A DNA stretch of 64,000 bases, from assembly GCA_028278555.1 (NCBI GenBank), contig JANQEA010000008.1, positions 22,894 to 86,893 on the forward strand, read 5' to 3'. How positions within the stretch are numbered: the first letter of the stretch is position 1; every line of letters starts with the position of its first letter. The translations under genes were made by a program, and so were the position numbers. A model generated the notes under the pieces. The model was given only the letters and a program-made list of their open reading frames with translations, made no database searches and was not told the origin of the DNA. This DNA comes from Candidatus Bipolaricaulota bacterium. Its GTDB lineage: Bacteria; Bipolaricaulota; Bipolaricaulia; UBA7950; UBA9294. Positions 58,960-64,000 of this stretch are shown here, piece after piece.

Positions 58960-59952
58960 ATGACTGAGATGCCGCACAACGATTGGACCGAAACGCCCGA
59001 CGTGGCCGTCTACGACAGGGTCGGGACCGAGGTCGACCGACTCTACGGGACGGGCGATTACGCGACGGCGTACGAGCTGCTGGAAACGACCTGGCCCGGT
59101 CTGCCGGACGGTGAGTTGCACCCGAGGATGCACGATCCGCTGCTCTTCAAGACCTATCTGCTCGCGAAGCTCGACCGAGCCGAGGAGGCGCTCGAAACGA
59201 TCCGCGCGATGCACCGAGCTGGTTTCTGCTGCGGGCTCGACTGGGAGACCTTCGACCCGCTCCGTTCCCTCGACGGATACCCGGACGTCGAGCAGGAGAA
59301 CGCCCGGCTGCTCGGAGCGACGAAGAGGGACGCGAAGCTCGAGTACGACGTTCATCTGCCGGAGGGCTACGATGCCGATCGCGCGTATCCGCTGGCGTTC
59401 GTCCTCCATGGAGACGGCGGGAGCAAGGCGAACGCCCAGGACTTCTGGCGGCCGGAGCCGATGCTCGAACGAGGCTACATCGTCGTCTACGTCCAGTCGT
59501 CCCAGATCGTCTTCACCGCGCACTACGCGTGGCTGCCCGATCCGAAGGTCGCGTGGAAGGACGTCCGAACCTGCTACGACGAGGTCTGCGAGCGGCACAC
59601 GATCGATCCCTCAACGCTGATCGTCTCCGGGTTCTCCGGCGGCGCGATCACGACGGTCGATCTCGTCTTCGGGGAGGCGCTCCCGGCGACGGCGTTCATC
59701 TGTCTCTGTCCCGAGTTCAAGCCGGAGCACTTCACCCCCGAGACGGTGGCGCGGGCGACCGCGCGCGGCGTCCGCGGAGCCTTCATCGAGGGGGCGCTCG
59801 TCTGGCCGCTCGATGAAGAGCAGGAGATGGTCGATGGGATGCAGGAAGCCGGACTGCCGCTCGAGATCCTCCTGAACGAAGGATTCGGCCACGCTGCGCC
59901 GCCCGACTTCGATGCGAAGCTCCGACGGGCGCTCGAGTTCGTTCTGAGGTAG
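58960..59952 (+). CDS. Alpha/beta-hydrolase (esterase/phospholipase-like), copy 1
   Basis: 330 residues. The first ~110 are helical and TPR-like (DYATAYELLETTWPGL, RAEEALETIRAMHRAGF). The hydrolase core has YPLAFVLHGDGGSKANA (oxyanion region), the nucleophile in VSGFSGGAITTVD (about 220) and the catalytic His in LNEGFGHAAPPDF (about 313). Soluble; substrate unknown. AAGGAG precedes ATG 58960. Nearly identical to the gene at 62758. Confidence 0.85.
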   Translation: MTEMPHNDWTETPDVAVYDRVGTEVDRLYGTGDYATAYELLETTWPGLPDGELHPRMHDPLLFKTYLLAKLDRAEEALETIRAMHRAGFCCGLDWETFDPLRSLDGYPDVEQENARLLGATKRDAKLEYDVHLPEGYDADRAYPLAFVLHGDGGSKANAQDFWRPEPMLERGYIVVYVQSSQIVFTAHYAWLPDPKVAWKDVRTCYDEVCERHTIDPSTLIVSGFSGGAITTVDLVFGEALPATAFICLCPEFKPEHFTPETVARATARGVRGAFIEGALVWPLDEEQEMVDGMQEAGLPLEILLNEGFGHAAPPDFDAKLRRALEFVLR

Positions 59953-59975
59953 TCCACTGGCATGTGCAATAGCAA

Positions 59976-60007
59976 GGGAGGGGCGCATGGCCCCTCCCCG
60001 TTGTGTT
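59976..60007 (+). terminator. Terminator of esterase copy 1
   Basis: Perfect 9-bp stem GGGAGGGGC/GCCCCTCCC with a 5-base loop, followed by CGTTGTGTT. Confidence 0.7.
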
Positions 60008-60111
60008 CATCTGTAGCTCCGCTACGTCACCGACCGCGGAAGAGCTCGTCGCTTCCGCCGTGGTGATCGCGAAGCGATCACCCTATTCGCTACCGACTTC
60101 CTCGACCGGAG

Positions 60112-60891
60112 CCGATGCCCGAGCGCTCTCCGAGGCGGGGATGGTCGTCGTCTGTTTCAACGCCGAGGGGCGGATCGACACGATCGCGCCAGATGACCTC
60201 CGCTCCGAAGGCGAGGAGGACTTCAACGGCTTCCGCCACCAGGACGGCCTGGCGAACGTGATCGAGTACGTCAGCGCACTCACCTATGTTGAGCGCGAGA
60301 ACATCGGACTGAAGAGCCAGTCGTTCGGGATCACAATGGCCGCCGGGTGCCTCGGACGACATCCCGACCTCCCGATCCAGTACCTTGTCGACGGCGAAGG
60401 GCCACCGTTCAGCTTCGTTACTTGCCATGGACCGCGCTTCCTCGCCGGCGACCTGCAGAAGTACGACACCGTGAAGGCCATCTTCGGGCGGGAGGCGACC
60501 TGGCAGGACGGCTCGCAGGAGAACCTCGACTGGTGGTACGAGCGCGAGGCGATCAACTTCATCGGGCAGTTCCGCGGCTCGTACCTGAGGCTGCAGGCGA
60601 CGTGGGATCACGCGCAGCCGCTGGAGAGCCAGGCCGAGATCGCAACGTATCACCATCCCGGCGGGTGGCCGGGCGGCGGACCGGCGTGGTGGCACAACAA
60701 GCACACGACCGACATTGTCAATGCGGCGATCGGCGGAGGCGTCCCGTGGGTGCGGGTGAACCTCCCGCCGCAGGGGAACGCCGTCAACGCCACCTACGAT
60801 GTCGACAACCCACCGACCTATCTCCCGGGACGACTTGCCGATCAAGCCGTGGGCCGTCCGCGCGATCCTCGAACTGGCGGGGTTGATCTGA
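60112..60891 (+). pseudogene. 5'-truncated, frameshifted copy of the alpha/beta-hydrolase lipoprotein gene
   Basis: Matches residues ~94 to the end of the protein encoded at 51039-52097 (DARALSEAGMVVVCFNAEGR onward) at high identity. The signal, lipobox and first ~93 residues are missing. An extra base at about 60843-60846 shifts the last ~16 codons out of frame; with it removed the end WAVRAILELAGLI-stop is restored. The open frame starting at 60003 adds unrelated N-terminal codons. Confidence 0.85.
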
Positions 60892-60903
60892 GGCACCTGG
60901 GGC

Positions 60904-61608
60904 CTACGAGTCTGCCGCCGGGGCCCGCGTCGCGGTCCCGTAGAGGAAGAACGAGCCGGTGGTCTCGATGTGCGCATCCCATCCTCGTGCGGCCAGACAC
61001 GCGGTGAGCCGCTCCGGGTCGTAGAAGACCTTGACGATTCGGAAGGCCCGGCCGTCGTTCAGCACCCGCTCGACGGTCCCCGCTTCGGTGAGCGCGGCAT
61101 GGTTCGTGGCGGTGGACTGCTGGGTCTTCAGGCTGTCGACGAAGAAGACTCGGCCGCCGGGGGCGAGGGCTTCACAGACGGTCGACCAGAACCGCTCGAA
61201 CCGCTCCGCCGGAACGTGCGAGAGCCAGAAGCCGAAGAAGATCAGATCGTAGCACTCCTCCGGCCTCCACTCGAACAGGTCGGCGAGGACGTAGCGAACG
61301 CGCGGATTGGCCAGCTTCGTGCGGTTGATCTCGATCGTCTCCGGTGCGGCGTCGATGGCGGTGACGTGGTCCGCGCCGGCGGCGAGTTCGCCGGTCCACA
61401 GGCCGGTGCCGCACGCCAGTTCCAGGACACGACCGAACGGACGCAGACGATTCAACGACTCGCGGGCGTCGTCGAGTTCGGCCAGCCACTGCCGACGATG
61501 CTCGTCGCCGCGGTCGTACCGCCCTTCGCGGCGGTGCCACTCATCGTACTCGCTGGCGCGGGCGCGGTAGTAGGCGAGCTGCTTGTCGAGGATCGTCTCG
61601 TCGCTCAT
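60904..61608 (-). CDS. Class I SAM-dependent methyltransferase
   Basis: 234 residues: VLELACGTGLWTGELAAGA (motif I, about 60), AIDAAPETIEINR, YDLIFFGFWLSHVP and LAPGGRVFFVDS. The short N-terminal helix (DKQLAYYRARASEYDEWHRR) is typical of small-molecule methyltransferases. TACACT ends 6 bases before ATG 61608 with no ribosome binding site, again suggesting a leaderless mRNA. Confidence 0.85.
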   Translation of the reverse strand: MSDETILDKQLAYYRARASEYDEWHRREGRYDRGDEHRRQWLAELDDARESLNRLRPFGRVLELACGTGLWTGELAAGADHVTAIDAAPETIEINRTKLANPRVRYVLADLFEWRPEECYDLIFFGFWLSHVPAERFERFWSTVCEALAPGGRVFFVDSLKTQQSTATNHAALTEAGTVERVLNDGRAFRIVKVFYDPERLTACLAARGWDAHIETTGSFFLYGTATRAPAADS

Positions 61609-61719
61609 GCACGCAGTGTAGGCGATGCGCTCTGCGGATGGGGGTCCGTCCGTTCGCCGCACGAGCGGTCGGACGGCCATGCTATGATGGAGGCATCTCC
61701 CCATGGAGGTGCTCTGCCC

Positions 61720-62475
61720 ATGAGAAGGCTGAAACGCTCATGGTTCGTTGCAGCGCTCTGCCTGCTTGCGGCGTGGGCGGCAGCGGGCGGCGAGGACCTT
61801 GGCGAACACGTCATCGGCGTGTACGTCGATGAGGGTGCTCACTCATCGTGCTCGGGCGCCGCGATCAACATGTTCCGCTGGATGGGGTTCTCGACCCGTC
61901 GGATCGTGGCCGCCGATGTAAACGGCGGCTCGATCGGAGATCTCGCGGCGATCTACTTCCCCGGCGGGGACTCGCCGCCCTACATCGATCGGATCACCTC
62001 TGTCGGGAAAACCCGGCTTCGCGCGGCGGTTGCCGGCGGCATGGCGTACATCGGCACCTGCGCCGGGGCGATGTTTGCCGCCGAGGTCCAGGTCTGGGAG
62101 GGCGCCCGGCACACGGCTGGCCAGCTCGGCGTCTTCCGCGGGGAGGCCGTCGGGCCGGCGCCGGACATCTGCCCGGACGGCGAGGAGACCTGCATGGTCG
62201 CGCTGGTTGCGAACGCCGATCATCCCGTGGCTGCCGACGGCACGACCTCGCTTCTGGTCCGCTACTACAACAGTCCCTTTCTGCGCGCCGATCCCGAGGT
62301 CGAGACCGACGTTCTCGCGACCTACGCCGGTACCGGGGAGCCCGCGATCGTCGCCCAGCGCAGCGGCGACGGCTGGGTCTTGCTGACCGGTCCGCACCCC
62401 GAGTGGGAGGGGCCTCAAACCTGGAGCTTCATCAAGAACTGCGTGCTGTGGTCGTTGGATCTGCTAGCACTCTAA
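61720..62475 (+). CDS. Exported BPL_N-type (GATase1-like) protein
   Basis: 251 residues. A signal peptide (RSWFVAALCLLAAWAAAG) precedes a class I amidotransferase-like fold as in the BPL_N family: GVYVDEGAHSSC, the Cys in MAYIGTCAGAMFAAE (about 115) and a His-containing LLTGPHPEWEG (about 228). GGAGGT precedes ATG 61720, and TATGAT (61683-61688) is a likely -10. Function unknown. A GGGGACACAT sequence lies at its 3' end. Confidence 0.75.
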   Translation: MRRLKRSWFVAALCLLAAWAAAGGEDLGEHVIGVYVDEGAHSSCSGAAINMFRWMGFSTRRIVAADVNGGSIGDLAAIYFPGGDSPPYIDRITSVGKTRLRAAVAGGMAYIGTCAGAMFAAEVQVWEGARHTAGQLGVFRGEAVGPAPDICPDGEETCMVALVANADHPVAADGTTSLLVRYYNSPFLRADPEVETDVLATYAGTGEPAIVAQRSGDGWVLLTGPHPEWEGPQTWSFIKNCVLWSLDLLAL

Positions 62476-62757
62476 GGGGACACATTCTTTAATGTCCAGC
62501 CATCCATACGCTGCAAGGCTCTTGCGATTCCGGAGCACGAACCTCGTTGCCCGCCCGATGGAGCAAGCAGCAGCTTCTGTCCCAGCGCGGGGGCATTGAG
62601 AGCGTATGGGATAGCAGCTATCCTCTCCCCGACGCCCTGCTAGACGGCACCATCCCAACAAGCTGACACAACTCCGGTCTTCGCGTTCCCTTGTTTGGAA
62701 GGCGTGGCGGCTTTCGCCGCCGGATCGGATCCCATTCACACGCACCAAGGAGACACA
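62476..62757. other. Duplicated promoter and leader region before esterase copy 2
   Basis: The promoter is TTGAGA (62596-62601), exactly 17 bases, TATCCT (62619-62624), followed by a ~130-base leader matching that of copy 1 (for example GCTAGACGGCA and CATTCACACGCACCAAGGAG). GGGGACACATTCTTT (62476-62490) with a GGACA/TGTCC repeat opens the region. No gene is seen. Confidence 0.65.
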
Positions 62758-63750
62758 ATGACTCTGATGCCGCACAACGATTGGACCGAAGCACCCGACG
62801 CCGCCGTCTACGACAGGGTCGGGACCGAAGTCGACCGGCTCTACGGGACTGGCGATTACGCGACCGCGTACGAGCTGCTGGAAACGACCTGGCCCGGGCT
62901 ACCGGAGGGAGAGTTGCATCCGAGGATGCACGATCCGCTGCTCTTCAAGACCTATCTGCTCGCCCAGCTCGGCAGGGCTGAGAAGACGCTCGAAGCGATC
63001 CGCGCGATGCACCGGGCCGGCTACTGCTGCGGGCTCGATTGGGAGACCTTCGAGCCGATCCGTTCCCTCGATGGGTACACGGACGTCGAGAAGGAGAACG
63101 CGCGACTGCTGGAAGCGGCGAAGAGGGATGCGAAGCTCGAATACGACGTGCACCTGCCGGAGGACTACGATCCTGAACGTGCGTATCCCTTGGCTCTGGT
63201 GCTTCACGGAGACGGCGGGAGCAAGGCGAACGTTCAGGACTTCTGGTGGCCGGAGGCGATGCTCGAACGGGGCTACGTTGTCGCCTACGTCCAGTCGTCG
63301 CAGATCATCTTCACCGCGCACTACGCGTGGCTGCCCGATCCGAAGATCGCGTGGAAGGACGTCCGAACCTGCTACGACGAGGTCTGCGAGCGGCACAAGA
63401 TCGATCCCTCTTCGCTGATTGTCTCCGGGTTCTCCGGCGGCGCGATCACGACGGTCGATCTCGTCTTCGGGGAGGCGCTTCCGGCGACGGCGTTCATCTG
63501 CCTCTGTCCTGAGTTCAAGCCGGAGCACTTCACCAGCGAAGCGGTATCACGCGCCGCCGAGCGGGGCATCCGCGGGGTCTTCATCGAGGGATCACTCGTC
63601 TGGCCGCTCGACGAGGAACAGGAGATGGTCGACGCGATGGCCGAGGCCGGCCTGCCGCTCGAGATTCTCCTTAACGAAGGGTTCGGCCACGCTGCGCCGC
63701 CCGACTTCGATGCGAAGCTCCGGCAGGCGCTCGACTTCGTCCTTCGTTAG
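62758..63750 (+). CDS. Alpha/beta-hydrolase (esterase/phospholipase-like), copy 2
   Basis: 330 residues, nearly identical to the copy at 58960 through most of its length, with the same catalytic motifs (VLHGDGGSKANV, VSGFSGGAITTVD, NEGFGHAAPPDF). Upstream promoter and leader are duplicated as well. The two genes form ~1.1-kb direct repeats separated by ~2.8 kb. Confidence 0.85.
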   Translation: MTLMPHNDWTEAPDAAVYDRVGTEVDRLYGTGDYATAYELLETTWPGLPEGELHPRMHDPLLFKTYLLAQLGRAEKTLEAIRAMHRAGYCCGLDWETFEPIRSLDGYTDVEKENARLLEAAKRDAKLEYDVHLPEDYDPERAYPLALVLHGDGGSKANVQDFWWPEAMLERGYVVAYVQSSQIIFTAHYAWLPDPKIAWKDVRTCYDEVCERHKIDPSSLIVSGFSGGAITTVDLVFGEALPATAFICLCPEFKPEHFTSEAVSRAAERGIRGVFIEGSLVWPLDEEQEMVDAMAEAGLPLEILLNEGFGHAAPPDFDAKLRQALDFVLR

Positions 63751-63784
63751 GTCGCGGGGAAAGAAGCGAGAACGCGGAAAGAAG

Positions 63785-63826
63785 ACTGGGCAGGAGGGGT
63801 ACGACCATCCCTCTCCTGCCCAGTTT
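63785..63826. terminator. Terminator between convergent genes
   Basis: A 12-bp stem ACTGGGCAGGAG/CTCCTGCCCAGT (63785-63796/63813-63824) followed by TTT on the right side, between esterase copy 2 and the leftward partial gene. Confidence 0.65.
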
Positions 63827-63840
63827 CAGAGACTCGCAGC

Positions 63841-64000
63841 CTATTCCGATTCGGACTCGACGTCCTCTGTCGGTTCTTCGGCTGGTTCCTGTTCCCCGCC
63901 GAGCAGACCGCCCAGCGAGAACTCCGCCGACAGCACCAGCGTGTTCCCAAGCGTCTCCTCCAGGATGTACGCCGCGTCAACGTACAGTCCCGCTACGTTG
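63841..64000 (-). CDS. C-terminal part of an unidentified protein (runs off the right edge)
   Basis: 52 codons read leftward, ending in an acidic tail (PAEEPTEDVESESE-stop). The preceding residues alternate hydrophobic and polar (LYVDAAYILEETLG, TLVLSAEFSLGGLLGG), as in beta-strands of an outer-membrane or surface protein. Too short to assign. Confidence 0.55.
   Translation of the reverse strand, partial: NVAGLYVDAAYILEETLGNTLVLSAEFSLGGLLGGEQEPAEEPTEDVESESE

Overview
This is a GC-rich bacterial chromosomal window with strong AGGAGG-type ribosome binding sites, many ATGA or TAATG-type stop/start overlaps, and sigma-70-like promoters whose -10 boxes are often TAnnnT (TACCCT, TACAAT, TATCCT). 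At least four genes have a -10 box only 6-8 bases before the start codon, which suggests leaderless mRNAs. No rRNA, tRNA, CRISPR array, intact transposase or integrase was seen. I cannot place the organism below 'bacterium'. Lipoprotein signals and a barrel-like C-terminus at the right edge would fit a diderm envelope, but that is inference.

Layout: 0.4-9.6 kb holds a HisN-type phosphatase, an AAA/DUF4143 ATPase, a large DUF1566 plus arylsulfotransferase-like lipoprotein and a lone KAP-family NTPase. 9.7-17.8 kb is a scrambled stretch. It has one intact and three broken copies of a short QueG-like iron-sulfur protein, a broken glutamine amidotransferase, an unknown membrane protein, two tandem exported proteins, a YefM-YoeB toxin-antitoxin pair, a C45 acyltransferase and an SRPBCC protein. 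17.8-26.9 kb holds an HD protein, GNATs, an intact copy of the amidotransferase, a TatD-type hydrolase, a gluzincin peptidase and a DUF4332 protein. 27-38.3 kb holds efflux and modification genes: two paralogous MFS exporters, a beta-lactamase-type hydrolase, an APH-fold kinase, TrmO, a second DUF1566 lipoprotein, a methyltransferase, an S41 peptidase and a double-GNAT protein. 38.8-45.4 kb is an expanded array of six intact TIGR04076-type small proteins, plus two 3'-end fragments, interleaved with a beta-propeller-like protein and MFS transporters. 45.5-58 kb holds a methyltransferase, a class III aminotransferase, a 5'-nucleotidase, DinB, a YgjP-like peptidase, a lipoprotein hydrolase, a heterodimeric ABC exporter and an ImmA/IrrE-DUF4411 pair. 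58.9-63.8 kb carries two near-identical esterase genes with matching promoters, around a decayed hydrolase, a methyltransferase and a BPL_N-type protein.

The most unusual theme is architectural. Five genes have a second, partial copy of their own 3' end nearby, separated from the real end by an inserted gene (AAA/DUF4143, gluzincin) or by strong hairpins. Intergenic regions often contain strings of hairpins. A second theme is regulation: three short leader ORFs with good Shine-Dalgarno sites sit before an APH-fold kinase, a GNAT and an ABC exporter. Two MFS paralogues share an inverted-repeat operator candidate, and two lipoprotein paralogues share a spaced TTCATG/TTCATG/TACCCT promoter element. 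The best candidate for an undescribed system is the TIGR04076 array with its companion transporter and propeller genes.
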